Notes: generated by a model from the sequence alone, not told the origin. Positions 26,077 to 33,656 are shown, counted from the first letter of the stretch. The stretch: 64,000 nucleotides of DNA from Oscillospiraceae bacterium (GCA_910575265.1 CAJTEA010000007.1:62001-126000), one strand, 5' to 3'. Translations and numbers: made by a program.

Positions 26077-26285
26077 TACTCCGGATTGTCCGGTACATAT
26101 TCCATGATATCTTCCACATTGCAGTTCAATATCCGGCACAAATTGTCAATCGTGACGGTTTTTATTACCATATTGTGCCTCAGCCGGTGAAGCTGGGCGT
26201 TATCAACGCCATAGTCCCGCATCAATTTATTTTGACTGATTCCTTTTTTCTGTAACATAGCAAAAAAACGCTCATATTTTATCAT
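26076..26285 (-). CDS. Short XRE-type HTH protein (YozG-like)
   Basis: A 69-residue protein consisting of little more than a helix-turn-helix: FFAMLQKKGISQNKLMRDYG then DNAQLHRLRHN as recognition helix and CRILNCNVEDIMEYVP as the closing helix, the latter typical of the YozG/HTH_26 subfamily. The ribosome site before the ATG is weak. It is divergent from a 51-residue acidic protein gene. Such short XRE proteins are frequent in gut Clostridia and their roles are mostly unknown. Confidence 0.8.
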   Translation of the reverse strand: MIKYERFFAMLQKKGISQNKLMRDYGVDNAQLHRLRHNMVIKTVTIDNLCRILNCNVEDIMEYVPDNPE

Positions 26286-26304
26286 CTATATCCCAACTTT
26301 CCCC

Positions 26305-26333
26305 TTGCATTTTACCTTTCAAGAGGTTAGAAT
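26305..26333 (+). promoter_or_regulatory. Promoter of the small acidic gene
   Basis: TTGCAT (26305-26310), 17-nt spacer, TAGAAT (26328-26333). Confidence 0.6.
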
Positions 26334-26377
26334 AGTATGTGCGTATGCAAACATACAATTCAAAGGAGTGGGATAAT

Positions 26378-26533
26378 ATGGACCTGAATTACTTCAAGGA
26401 CAAACTGTTCGATATTCTGAACGACAGCGACGAGTTGGATATCGCCGACATCAGCTCAGACGACCGGAAGAATCTGCTCACCGTCACCATCGCCGGAGGG
26501 AGCGTGTTCGAGATCGAGTGCAGGCAGCAATAG
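26378..26533 (+). CDS. 51-aa acidic protein of unknown function
   Basis: I start it at the ATG at 26378, nine bases after AAAGGAG. The product begins MDLNYFKDKLFDILNDSDEL and contains a run of aspartates in DIADISSDD, then a beta-hairpin-like end (LLTVTIAGGSVFEIECR). It has no membrane segment or known motif. The gene has its own promoter and terminator and so is a stand-alone unit. Compact acidic proteins of this kind recur in gut Firmicutes, but I can name no function. Confidence 0.75.
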   Translation: MDLNYFKDKLFDILNDSDELDIADISSDDRKNLLTVTIAGGSVFEIECRQQ

Positions 26534-26542
26534 GGTACACAT

Positions 26543-26567
26543 AACCCCCGCCCATTGGGCGGGGGTT
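26543..26567. terminator. Terminator shared by the small acidic gene and spoIVA
   Basis: AACCCCCGCCC / GGGCGGGGGTT, perfect 11-bp stem with a three-base loop, between convergent genes. Confidence 0.85.
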
Positions 26568-26572
26568 GGTTC

Positions 26573-28051
26573 TTACAGAATAATACAGATCAATCCGCCA
26601 GAGCCCTCGTTTATGATGCGCTGGAGGGTCTCCCGCAGCTTGGTGCGGGCGTCCTCGGGCATGCGGTTGATTTTGGAGTTCAAGTCCTCGTTCACCAGCT
26701 CATGGAGGGATTTTCCAAAAATGTTGGCCTCCCAGATTTTGCTGGAGTCCCCCTCGTACTCCTGAAGGAGATAGTGGATCATATCCTCGCTCTGCTTCTC
26801 CCCGCCCACAATGGGAGATACCTCTGTCTCGATGTCGGCGCGGATCATGTGGATGGAGGGCGCGCTGGCCTTCAGCCGGACGCCGTACCGTCCCCCCTGC
26901 TTCATGATCTCCGGCTCCTCCAGCACCAGCGAGTCGATGGGGGGCACCACAATGCCGTAGCCGGTCTCCTCCACCTGCTGGAGGGCGTCGGATACCTTGT
27001 CATAGGCCTTCTTTACCCCGGCCAGCTGAGTGAGCAGCGCCATCAGATCGCCGTCGTCCCCGATCTCGAAGCCGGACTGCTGGGACAGGGTATTGTAAAA
27101 CAGGTTTCGGGGCAGCTCCAGACAGGCGGCGGACACACCGGTGCCCAGGTCGATGTTGGAAATGCGGGCGTCACTGACCACCTCGCAGTCCCGGAAGGAG
27201 GTCACCGCCGTATCCACATCCCGCACCCGGTGGAGCTGGGCGGTCCCCTCCCGAATGGCGGAGTACAGCGCCGCCTTGATGGGGTGCTCCTGGGGCAGGG
27301 CGTCCACCCAGGGGGGCAGGAACAGGTCCAGCTCCTTCACAGGGAACTCGTAGAGGACGCTCTTTAAAATGGCGTTGATCTCCTCCTGGCCCAGCTCCAG
27401 GCAGTTGGCCGCCACACAGGTCACGTCATACCGCTGGGCGATATCTGACCGGATGGCCCGGGCCCGCTCGGACCCGGGGTTGGCGGAGTTGAGCAGCACT
27501 ACAAAGGGCTTGCCCAGCTCCTTCAGCTCGGAGATCACCCGCTCCTCCGCCTCCAGATAGTCCTCCCGGGGAATGTCGGTGATGGTGCCGTCAGTGGTGA
27601 CCACGATACCGATGGTGGAGTGCTCTGAAATCACCTTCCGGGTGCCAATCTCCGCCGCCTCCGCCATGGGAATCTCATGCTCGTACCAGGGAGTGGTCAC
27701 CATCCGCTGGCTCTCCCCCTCCAGCTGGCCTACCGCGCCGGGCACCAGATAGCCCACACAGTCGATCATCCGCATCTGAAAGGCCGCGCCCCCGTCCACC
27801 GTGACCGCCACCGCCTCCTCGGGGACAAACTTGGGCTCCGCCGTCATGATGGTCCGGCCTGAGCCGCTCTGGGGCAGTTCGTCCCGGGCCCGCTCCCGGC
27901 GGTAGACATTCTCAATATTGGGGATCACCAGCGTCTCCATAAACCGCTTGATAAAGGTGGATTTTCCCGTCCGGACCGGCCCTACCACGCCGATGTAGAT
28001 ATCGCCCTCGGTACGGAGCGCAATATCCTCATAGATTTTGCGATCTTCCAC
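26573..28051 (-). CDS. spoIVA: Stage IV sporulation protein A (spore coat basement ATPase)
   Basis: Forms an ATP-driven polymer on the forespore outer membrane and anchors the coat. I start it at the GTG at 28051, eight bases after AAGGAGG, giving 492 residues, the same as in Bacillus subtilis. The Walker A-like motif GVVGPVRTGKST is near residue 24, DCVGYLVPGAVG follows Walker B, and the conserved C-terminal end SGGLICIIL is intact. A SigE-type promoter lies upstream. sipL, whose product binds SpoIVA in Clostridioides difficile, is the next gene upstream on the same strand. Secure identification; it implies a spore-forming host. Confidence 0.97.
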   Translation of the reverse strand: MEDRKIYEDIALRTEGDIYIGVVGPVRTGKSTFIKRFMETLVIPNIENVYRRERARDELPQSGSGRTIMTAEPKFVPEEAVAVTVDGGAAFQMRMIDCVGYLVPGAVGQLEGESQRMVTTPWYEHEIPMAEAAEIGTRKVISEHSTIGIVVTTDGTITDIPREDYLEAEERVISELKELGKPFVVLLNSANPGSERARAIRSDIAQRYDVTCVAANCLELGQEEINAILKSVLYEFPVKELDLFLPPWVDALPQEHPIKAALYSAIREGTAQLHRVRDVDTAVTSFRDCEVVSDARISNIDLGTGVSAACLELPRNLFYNTLSQQSGFEIGDDGDLMALLTQLAGVKKAYDKVSDALQQVEETGYGIVVPPIDSLVLEEPEIMKQGGRYGVRLKASAPSIHMIRADIETEVSPIVGGEKQSEDMIHYLLQEYEGDSSKIWEANIFGKSLHELVNEDLNSKINRMPEDARTKLRETLQRIINEGSGGLICIIL

Positions 28052-28095
28052 TGCAATTCCTCCTTCGGCCTCACTGTCAGCCGGTATTTCCTTAC

Positions 28096-28124
28096 AATCT
28101 ATGAGGATAAGCTGTGGAATATAA
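28096..28124 (-). promoter_or_regulatory. Putative SigE promoter of spoIVA
   Basis: Leftward TTATATT (28118-28124), 14-nt spacer and CATAGATT (28096-28103), close to the mother-cell SigE consensus KMATATT-N14-CATACAHT. Confidence 0.6.
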
Positions 28125-28204
28125 CAGGAGCGGAAAAATAGGCCTGAAAATCCCATGATTTCCTTGTATATCCGGCAAGCATCTGACATCATGGCTTAAC
28201 ACAC

Positions 28205-28381
28205 TTGCGCCTCATGAAGTTCATGATAGAATCAATATGATCCATCCTTCCGGCAAACAGTTGTCGATCCGGTTTTGACAACAGTGGAGGTGGAATTCAC
28301 GGGGATGGAAAAAGACCAGGAAACCTGAGTTTTCAGACAACGCGAAGGAGGCAGGCCCATTCGGGTCTGCCTCCCGCTTTT
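28205..28381 (+). ncRNA. Candidate small RNA between spoIVA and sipL
   Basis: A rightward promoter TTGCGC (28205-28210), 16-nt spacer, TAGAAT (28227-28232) predicts a start near 28239. A 12-bp hairpin (28347-28374) with one G-U pair is followed by CGCTTTT, a good terminator at 28381 that overlaps the sipL stop codon. In between are a GTTGTC/GACAAC stem (28260-28282) and only ORFs of 12-14 codons without proper ribosome sites. The transcript would be about 140 nt and antisense to the very end of sipL. Existence is inferred from these signals only. Confidence 0.4.
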
Positions 28382-29900
28382 ATCTGGTACTGGGAATGAG
28401 GAGCATCCGGCCCACAGGCAGGGTCTCCTCCTCCAGCTCGTTGGCCTGAAGGATCCGCTCCATGGTGGTGCCGTGGGCCTTGGCGATGTCCCACAGCTCC
28501 TCTCCGGGGGCTGGCATGCGCAGGACCACGGAAGGGCGCTGGCCCTCCCCGGCATTCCGGGCCTCCCCCAGCTGGGCGCTGGTCACCGCCGGGACGGTGG
28601 AGCTCTCGGTGGTCAGACAGTGGAACTCCACCGTGAAGCGCACCTCCACCCCGCCGGCGGCGGGGGCGGCGAACACCTCTCCCGGGCAGGCGCAGAAGCA
28701 GGAGCATTTTGCTCCCTCCGAACAGTCCAGGCGGCAGGAGACCGGGATGGACCGCTGGATGCACTGGACCAGCTCGTTTTCATCCAGGTAGAGCACGGTA
28801 ATCCAGGTATCCGCCGTGAGGACCAGCTCCTTCCCCTCCCGGCTCTGGCTGACCGGGCCCAGCGCCAGCCGGGCGTCCACAATGGAACGGACCATCTCCC
28901 CCGTCTCCAGCAGCTCCCGGACGGCCTGGGGCCGCACCGACTGCTCGCCCAGACGGCACAGCTGATAGGTCTCCCGTTCCACCTCCATCAGGTGGCTGGT
29001 GCTGTACAGGTCCTGAAGCAGGGTCACAGGTCGGCGGCACCGCGCCTGGGCCTGGGCCAGCAGCTCCAGGTTGACGTCCAGCTCCCGGCCGTCCCCGGCG
29101 CCAGGGACGCACTGGAAGGAGGTGACCTCCACCTCTACCTGGCAGTCTCCCTCACCGTCAGCCCCCGCCACCTCAATGGCCTGGGAGAAGGGCATGGACT
29201 CGTGGCTGGTGGACAGCCCGCCCCCCGCCTCCTGAAGGAGCAGGTCCACCTCTACCATCCCCTTGAAAATCAGCTTGGAGCCGATGAGCTTGCTCTCGGT
29301 ACAAACCGGCTGCGTCCGGGCGGCCAGCAGCACAGGCGCCTCCCCGGAACCGGACTGGAGCCGAACCTGGTCAGAGAAGGTAAAGGGCTTCTCCTGTACA
29401 GCGCTGAGCAGATAGTTCTCCCCCTGGAACCGCCTCTGACAGATGCCGCTCTCCTCCGGCTCGGCTACACCGCCGCACACCGGCCGCTCCACCGGCTGGC
29501 AGGCGGTAATGTCCACTGTCAGATCCACTCGCAGCAGCACTTTTCGGGGATTCAGAGCCCGTGCCTCCGCACGGCACAGCCTTGGACGGGCCAGCACCGT
29601 TCCCCGCTCAGTTAGACCGGGGGCCTCCGCCTGACAGGTGAAGGGCAGTCCCACCTCAACGCGCCGCAGACCTCCGCCGCCCTCGGGCTGATAGAGAATG
29701 GAGGCCCGCACCATGCCGGTGACCTGAGCCATCCCCTCTTTGGCCTGCTTGCCGCTCAGAGTGGCCTGACCGCAGACGTCCACGATGCGCAGAATGTCCG
29801 GACAGGCGTCGGGCACGATGCTCTCCAGCGTCTCCTCCTGGCTCAGGGTGGCCTCCGCTACTGTCTCATAGCTGCTTATGGTATCACGTTCAAATTCCAT
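28380..29900 (-). CDS. sipL: SipL-type spore morphogenesis protein (SPOCS and LysM domains)
   Basis: A 506-residue protein with repeated SPOCS/DUF3794 modules, for example PDACPDILRIVDVCG near residue 27 and the repeated VxLLLQ and VEVEVTSFQCVP strands. A C-terminal LysM domain follows at about residues 458-506 (MPAPGEELWDIAKAHGTTME, then ILQANELEEE). In C. difficile the SipL LysM domain binds SpoIVA to tether the coat, and here the two genes are neighbours on one strand. The ATG at 29900 follows GGGAGAGG. Acts in the mother cell during engulfment. Domain layout fits SipL well. Confidence 0.92.
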   Translation of the reverse strand: MEFERDTISSYETVAEATLSQEETLESIVPDACPDILRIVDVCGQATLSGKQAKEGMAQVTGMVRASILYQPEGGGGLRRVEVGLPFTCQAEAPGLTERGTVLARPRLCRAEARALNPRKVLLRVDLTVDITACQPVERPVCGGVAEPEESGICQRRFQGENYLLSAVQEKPFTFSDQVRLQSGSGEAPVLLAARTQPVCTESKLIGSKLIFKGMVEVDLLLQEAGGGLSTSHESMPFSQAIEVAGADGEGDCQVEVEVTSFQCVPGAGDGRELDVNLELLAQAQARCRRPVTLLQDLYSTSHLMEVERETYQLCRLGEQSVRPQAVRELLETGEMVRSIVDARLALGPVSQSREGKELVLTADTWITVLYLDENELVQCIQRSIPVSCRLDCSEGAKCSCFCACPGEVFAAPAAGGVEVRFTVEFHCLTTESSTVPAVTSAQLGEARNAGEGQRPSVVLRMPAPGEELWDIAKAHGTTMERILQANELEEETLPVGRMLLIPSTR

Positions 29901-29935
29901 GGTGTCCTCTCCCTTGTCATAATAAGTATCAACCT

Positions 29936-29962
29936 GTATTCCCGCCTTCAAGGCGGGAATAC
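29936..29962. other. Perfect 13-bp palindrome upstream of sipL
   Basis: GTATTCCCGCCTT, one base, AAGGCGGGAATAC, 36 nt before the sipL start. It could be a repressor site or an RNA hairpin. A similar hairpin, GTTCCCGCC / GGCGGGAAC, precedes the gene at 31357. Confidence 0.5.
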
Positions 29963-30019
29963 AAGTCCCACTGGGAACATTTGACTTTGTTGACACTATA
30001 TGCTTGGGAGTTCCTAAGT

Positions 30020-30199
30020 ATGACGGCCTATTTTACCTTAAATATCCTGCGCAGCAGCCCCCGCAGGCACCGGGGGGAACGTACCACCACGATACCCATG
30101 AAAACGCCTCCCCTCCCTTTTAAACTGACCGTTCCCGGCTGTCTCATCCTATGCCGGCTTGTGGGAAGTGTGCCTTCAGCCGCTTACAAAAAAATATAA
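30020..30199 (+). CDS. Doubtful 59-aa ORF
   Basis: An ORF with GGGAG nine bases before its ATG. The product is basic in the first half (RSSPRRHRGERTTTI) and moderately hydrophobic later (GCLILCRLVGSV), with no recognisable domain. A TTGACA at 29990 lacks a convincing -10. The rest of the gap from 29901 to 30347 holds the palindrome at 29936, this ORF and the long hairpin at 30246. I list it because nothing else explains the region; it may not be a gene. Confidence 0.25.
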   Translation: MTAYFTLNILRSSPRRHRGERTTTIPMKTPPLPFKLTVPGCLILCRLVGSVPSAAYKKI

Positions 30200-30245
30200 A
30201 ACACCGGATTTGGGAGGAATTTCGCTAAAGAAGTTCCTCCCGGTT

Positions 30246-30296
30246 GGTCGAAAAGCGGTCTGTCCAGAGCAACTCCAGACAGACCGCTTTTCGACC
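30246..30296. terminator. 19-bp perfect inverted repeat downstream of SOD
   Basis: GGTCGAAAAGCGGTCTGTC / GACAGACCGCTTTTCGACC around a 13-nt loop. The AAAA/TTTT tracts lie inside the stem, similar to the terminator at 13678. It probably ends the SOD transcript, but so long a perfect stem is unusual. Confidence 0.55.
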
Positions 30297-30347
30297 GACT
30301 TGGGATTCCGAAATTTGGTAACCCTTTCATGTCCAGCAAATAATAAA

Positions 30348-30911
30348 TCAATGTCTGTCTTTCGCTTCCTTTTTAAAATGAAAGGCATTACAAGCGCAAG
30401 TACAAGTTGTCTCGCGGATCACCCCGCACGCGATCTTTGCGCCAGAATTTCCAGACGGCTGTGTCGTAAAATCGTCGGGGCGATCATGGATAATAACCGT
30501 TCCGCCGATCACCTCGTCTACGGAAAAACGGTCAGTCAGAAACAAGGAGAGCGCAGATCCATGATTTCCAAACAACGGAGGCAGATCTCCAGCGTGGTAC
30601 GGATGCTTACAGTCATTGGGGTCATAATGCGACATGGCATCCGCAAAGGGGTCATCCATACTGCCCGCACAGTCGGTTCCTTCATGGATGTGAAATCCAA
30701 AGATCGGTTCCTGGCAGGGAAGGCCGGAATGGGGCAGCCCCCGTACTTCAGCCCAGATAACCACCCCCTTATTCGTTTGGTAAAATCGCACTGAGCCAGA
30801 TATATCAGGATAATTTTCGCTGCCCGTAATATTTGCCATCGCTTGCGGCCTGCCGCGCGGGATGGAAAGAAGCAGCGTTTCAGAATTGCCGCAAGAGGAA
30901 GATCGATCCAT
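30348..30911 (-). CDS. Cu/Zn superoxide dismutase family protein
   Basis: A 187-residue SodC-like protein. The copper and zinc ligands are recognisable: HIH in FGFHIHEGTDC, the His-rich loop HYDPNDCKHPYHAGDLPP with FGNHGSA, and the last His in VIIHDRPDDFTT; the disulfide cysteine in AKIACGVI is present. The ATG at 30911 has AAGGAG upstream. No signal peptide is visible, which is odd for SodC proteins, which are usually exported. The C-terminus ends in an extra CTCACNAF cysteine cluster. It lies alone in an accessory stretch and would help an anaerobe survive brief oxygen exposure. Confidence 0.88.
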   Translation of the reverse strand: MDRSSSCGNSETLLLSIPRGRPQAMANITGSENYPDISGSVRFYQTNKGVVIWAEVRGLPHSGLPCQEPIFGFHIHEGTDCAGSMDDPFADAMSHYDPNDCKHPYHAGDLPPLFGNHGSALSLFLTDRFSVDEVIGGTVIIHDRPDDFTTQPSGNSGAKIACGVIRETTCTCACNAFHFKKEAKDRH

Positions 30912-30941
30912 AAAATAACTCCTTTTCAGCCTAAGTCCCAT

Positions 30942-31140
30942 TATCAGGATACGCGGTAGAAGAGCAAGTTGTCAATGCCGGATCTTGGGTGCGGTCAGGA
31001 TTCAGCATAGCGGCTTTGAAATCATTTCTACTTTGAGATACAACCTACAGGCTACGCTCCGGCACAGGTAGTACCGCGCGTCACGGGCCATCATCTGACA
31101 CCAGTGGCAGGCGGAATAGCCGACGCTCAAATTGGAATCG
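30942..31140. other. Gap without a supported gene
   Basis: Between the SOD gene and the promoter at 31141 I see no gene with a ribosome site and no clear RNA structure. An open frame on the minus strand (31002-31358) has no coding character. Confidence 0.5.
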
Positions 31141-31356
31141 TTGACAAACAGGCCAAAATGTGCTATGTTACTATTAACAAATAACAAACCGGTGGGTGCC
31201 ATACGGGTGAAGCACCTTATCTTGAAGAAAGCCATCGCGGACAAGCGAGCGGAAACCGCGTTGGTGATTGAAACCTTCGGAGGAGCGGTGCCGGCACAGG
31301 CATAAATCAGGTTCCCGCCCCCTCGGGGCGGGAACTGTATGGAAATGAGGAATTTC
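31141..31356 (+). promoter_or_regulatory. Promoter and structured leader of the gene at 31357
   Basis: TTGACA (31141-31146), 17-nt spacer, TATGTT (31164-31169), overlapped by the inverted repeat TGTTA-CTAT-TAACA (31166-31179). The leader of about 180 nt contains an open frame of 37 codons (GTG 31192 to TAA 31305, MGAIRVKHLILKKAIADK...), without a ribosome site. A GTTCCCGCC / GGCGGGAAC hairpin lies just before the gene. An attenuator is possible. Confidence 0.4.
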
Positions 31357-31950
31357 ATGAGCTTAGTTCAAGCGGTGCTGTGCGACCAGTTCGCCTTGGT
31401 CTGTGGAGAGCAGCAGGCCAATCTGGACAATGGTGGTGTGCTGCACAATTTCAAAAAGGTGTTTAAGCTGAACGAAAACGTGATCATCGGCTTATCTGGA
31501 GTGCTGGAGGACAACTACTACCTGTTCCAGGACTACCTGAACCTGAACTTTGAGCTGCGAGGGGACTGCCAGGATGATTTGGAAGAGGTCTTTCACAGGG
31601 TAACCCTGCGGCACAGGGAGATGGCGGAACAGGGGGAGTGCGCGGTATTCAGTCTGGTCTGCGGCTGGAACGGCAGTGCCTTTGAGGGCAAAACCTTCTA
31701 TGTGGACCCTGATAATCCCACCGCCTGTATCATTGCCGACGTGCGTCTGGAGGGACCCAACGAGGCCAAGGTGATTTCCTGCGGTGACCACCGGCACTAT
31801 GACAATTTTATGATCTCCGCCAAGCGCCGGGGGTTTACGGTGCTGAACCTCCAGGACGCATTTCGGGATACTCTGGCTATGGGCGTGAAATTTGACGACT
31901 ATATCGACACAAACGCCTGGTTTGAACTGATAAAAAGGCCAAAATCATAA
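31357..31950 (+). CDS. Protein of unknown function with a proteasome-like N-terminal region
   Basis: A 197-residue soluble protein. I start it at the ATG at 31357, with GAGGA just upstream; ATGs at 31339 and 31345 lack a site. The first half, with FALVCGEQQANLDNG, KKVFKLNENVIIGLSGVLED and a following helix, resembles the opening strands and helix 1 of HslV/20S proteasome-type Ntn hydrolases. The N-terminal threonine nucleophile is absent, so it would not be a protease of that type. The rest, including VISCGDHRHYDNFMISAKRR, gives no further clue. It stands alone behind a long leader. The fold suggestion is an inference from pattern only. Confidence 0.5.
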   Translation: MSLVQAVLCDQFALVCGEQQANLDNGGVLHNFKKVFKLNENVIIGLSGVLEDNYYLFQDYLNLNFELRGDCQDDLEEVFHRVTLRHREMAEQGECAVFSLVCGWNGSAFEGKTFYVDPDNPTACIIADVRLEGPNEAKVISCGDHRHYDNFMISAKRRGFTVLNLQDAFRDTLAMGVKFDDYIDTNAWFELIKRPKS

Positions 31951-32059
31951 TGTGATGTCACAAATCCCCCAGCTTTAAGGGTGTTTCCATAAGAAATCAC
32001 GAGAAAATCCATTCAAATTGATGTTTTAAGAGCGGCGGAAAATAGGGCGGCACAAACAA

Positions 32060-32182
32060 ATGAACAGCGGCATAGAAACGGGCGATGCTGGCAAGGCACC
32101 GCCCGCGCCGGTACTTCTCACGCTTTGCTGGACGTGCGGACAGTTTTATCTCATCCATCCTGGCAAAGGATACACAGAATGA
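32060..32182 (+). CDS. Tiny ORF (40 aa) overlapping the next one
   Basis: Forty codons beginning MNSGIETGDAGKAPPAP and containing LCWTCGQFYL, a possible half zinc site. The stop overlaps the start of the 42-codon ORF at 32179 by four bases (ATGA). Its ribosome site is poor (AGGG, 13 nt away). The upstream part of this gap (31951-32059) shows nothing. It may be the first half of a small protein split by a frameshift, or a leader. Confidence 0.3.
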   Translation: MNSGIETGDAGKAPPAPVLLTLCWTCGQFYLIHPGKGYTE

Positions 32183-32307
32183 ACACGAAAAATTTCTTTT
32201 GCCGGGAAGTCATGTTGGGCAGCGAGGAGCTGCCTATTATTTTTAGCACCGCTTACCAGCGCGCCCTGATTGAGGACCAGGTCCGCGGGATCCGCCGAGT
32301 TCGATGA
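32179..32307 (+). CDS. Tiny ORF (42 aa) with ribosome site and terminator
   Basis: Starts at the ATG at 32179 with AAAGGA eight bases upstream, and encodes MNTKNFFCREVMLGSEELPI followed by IFSTAYQRALIEDQVRGIRR. The protein is helical and soluble-looking. A strong terminator follows at 32349. Coupled by ATGA to the 40-codon ORF before it. Micro-ORFs of this style are common in integrative elements of gut Clostridia, but no other element genes are present. I cannot assign a function. Confidence 0.4.
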   Translation: MNTKNFFCREVMLGSEELPIIFSTAYQRALIEDQVRGIRRVR

Positions 32308-32348
32308 GCGCGTAACCACAGTTCCTTTTGGCGCTTGTAACATACAAG

Positions 32349-32422
32349 GCCGGCACATCAAACCCGCTTCAGCGGAGTGAACATTCCGCTGGGGCTGATT
32401 TTGATGTGCCGGCTTCTTTTTT
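32349..32422 (+). terminator. Large nested terminator
   Basis: Outer stem GCCGGCACATCAAA / TTTGATGTGCCGGC (14 bp, perfect), inner stem CAGCGGA / TCCGCTG, followed by TTCTTTTTTGC. It ends the rightward tiny-ORF transcript. Confidence 0.85.
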
Positions 32423-32527
32423 GCTTTTGACCGTCAAGACTACCTGTATAACGGATGGCTCGCACTGCCCCTATAAGGGCCTTCCGCCAGAGGGGAAGGG
32501 CCGCGGTGAGGTTTTTGACCGATCAGA

Positions 32528-33229
32528 TTATCCCACCACCGCCGTCCAGGCGGCGGAGACGAAGAAGGCGAGGATCAGTCCGGGGAGCAGATTCAGCCCC
32601 TTGATATCCTCCTTGATTTTGCACAGCCGCAGTCCGGCCACCAGGGTGACGATGCCGCCCACAGCGGAGAAATCGGCGATCATCGTGTCAGTAATGGCGT
32701 TCCGCACCACATGGGCCACCCCGAACAGAGCCAAGTAGACACACAGCTGGGGGACGCACAGGCAGGGGATAATTTTCCCCAGCAGGGCGGCGAAGATGCA
32801 GGCGGTGACGCAGTCCAGAATAGCCTTGGTGACCAGGATGCCGCCATCTCCAGTCAGCCCCTCGTTCAGCGCGCCAAACCAGCCGGTGCCGCCGCAGCAG
32901 AACAGGATCAGCGCCGCGCTCACCCGAACCAGGTAGACCCCGTCCGCCCCGCCGCCCATCAGTTTCGCGGTGAGGGCGGTGGCTGCGCCGTTGATCCGGT
33001 CCTCCAGCCGGAGGAGCTCCCCCACAACGACCCCCAGCAGCAGGGCCAGGATGACGGCGGACAGATTTTTCGCCCGGATAATCAGCACGATGCCCATCAC
33101 GATAGCGGCGATGCCCAGCAGGTTATTCAGCAGCTTTTTCCAATTATCCCCCAGCCGGGAGCTGAGAACACAGCCAATCAACGCCCCACACAGGGTGGCG
33201 GAGACGTCGGTCATAATTCCAATTGGCAT
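32528..33229 (-). CDS. DUF554 family membrane protein
   Basis: A 233-residue integral membrane protein with about seven helices. DVSATLCGALIGCVLSSRLG near the start, and LGVVVGELLRLEDRINGA with the GADGVYLVRVSA region, are characteristic of DUF554 (YdfK/YqgA). The ATG at 33229 follows GAGGTGA; it lies 10 nt downstream of the collapsed flavin reductase gene. The family is widespread in Firmicutes and its function is unknown; a transport role has been proposed on topology alone. No stop or frame damage was seen. Confidence 0.88.
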   Translation of the reverse strand: MPIGIMTDVSATLCGALIGCVLSSRLGDNWKKLLNNLLGIAAIVMGIVLIIRAKNLSAVILALLLGVVVGELLRLEDRINGAATALTAKLMGGGADGVYLVRVSAALILFCCGGTGWFGALNEGLTGDGGILVTKAILDCVTACIFAALLGKIIPCLCVPQLCVYLALFGVAHVVRNAITDTMIADFSAVGGIVTLVAGLRLCKIKEDIKGLNLLPGLILAFFVSAAWTAVVG

Positions 33230-33239
33230 ACCGGTCACC

Positions 33240-33656
33240 TCAGATATCCAGGGCCGCGTGGTAGCCCTGATAGACGGCGTTAGTGATGTTGGACACCCGG
33301 CCGCAATCGCCGATCTCCCGCGCCCAGGGGGCACAGGTACGCAGAGCCATCACGGCGTCCCGGTTGGAGCGCTGGCCCACGGCGTTCCGGACGCTCTGGA
33401 GCACCTCCCGGGCAAAGTGCGGGCGGTTTTCAAAGGAGCCGCCGTACTCGTCGGCGCGGTGGTTGAAGTTGGGGGATAAAAACTGGTTGACCAGCCAGCC
33501 GTGGCCGGCGTGGACCATCACCATCTGAAAGCCCGCCCGCTGGGCCAAGGCAGCGGTGATATCGGTCCCGCCCATGGGGGCGGAGAACATATGGTTGCGG
33601 AAATTCACCCGTCCCAACGTGATAGGGGAACAGAGATGAGGGTATTTTTGTTCCAT
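33240..33656 (-). pseudogene. Old-yellow-enzyme family reductase gene collapsed by in-frame deletions
   Basis: Encodes 138 residues made of three separated pieces of an NADH:flavin oxidoreductase of the 2,4-dienoyl-CoA or enoate reductase class, which is normally about 640-670 residues. Residues 1-34 are the barrel start (LCSPITLGRVNFRNHMFSAP). Residues 35-94 are the substrate and flavin region (MVMVHAGHGWLVNQFLSP, DEYGGSFENR). Residues 95-138 are the C-terminal NAD(P)/FAD end (GDCGRVSNITNAVYQGYHAA). The FeS motif and the rest of the barrel are gone, yet the frame stays open from a good start (AAAGGAG before the ATG at 33656) to a natural stop. It cannot be an active reductase. Confidence 0.8.

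Noticed and set aside
31164-31181. TGTTACTATTAACAA as a Rex site
   Set aside because: The spacing between half-sites is 4 instead of 6 between GTTA and TAAC, so it does not fit the Rex consensus.
31002-31358. A minus-strand frame of 118 codons
   Set aside because: No ribosome site or recognisable domain, and it overlaps the promoter and leader of the gene at 31357.
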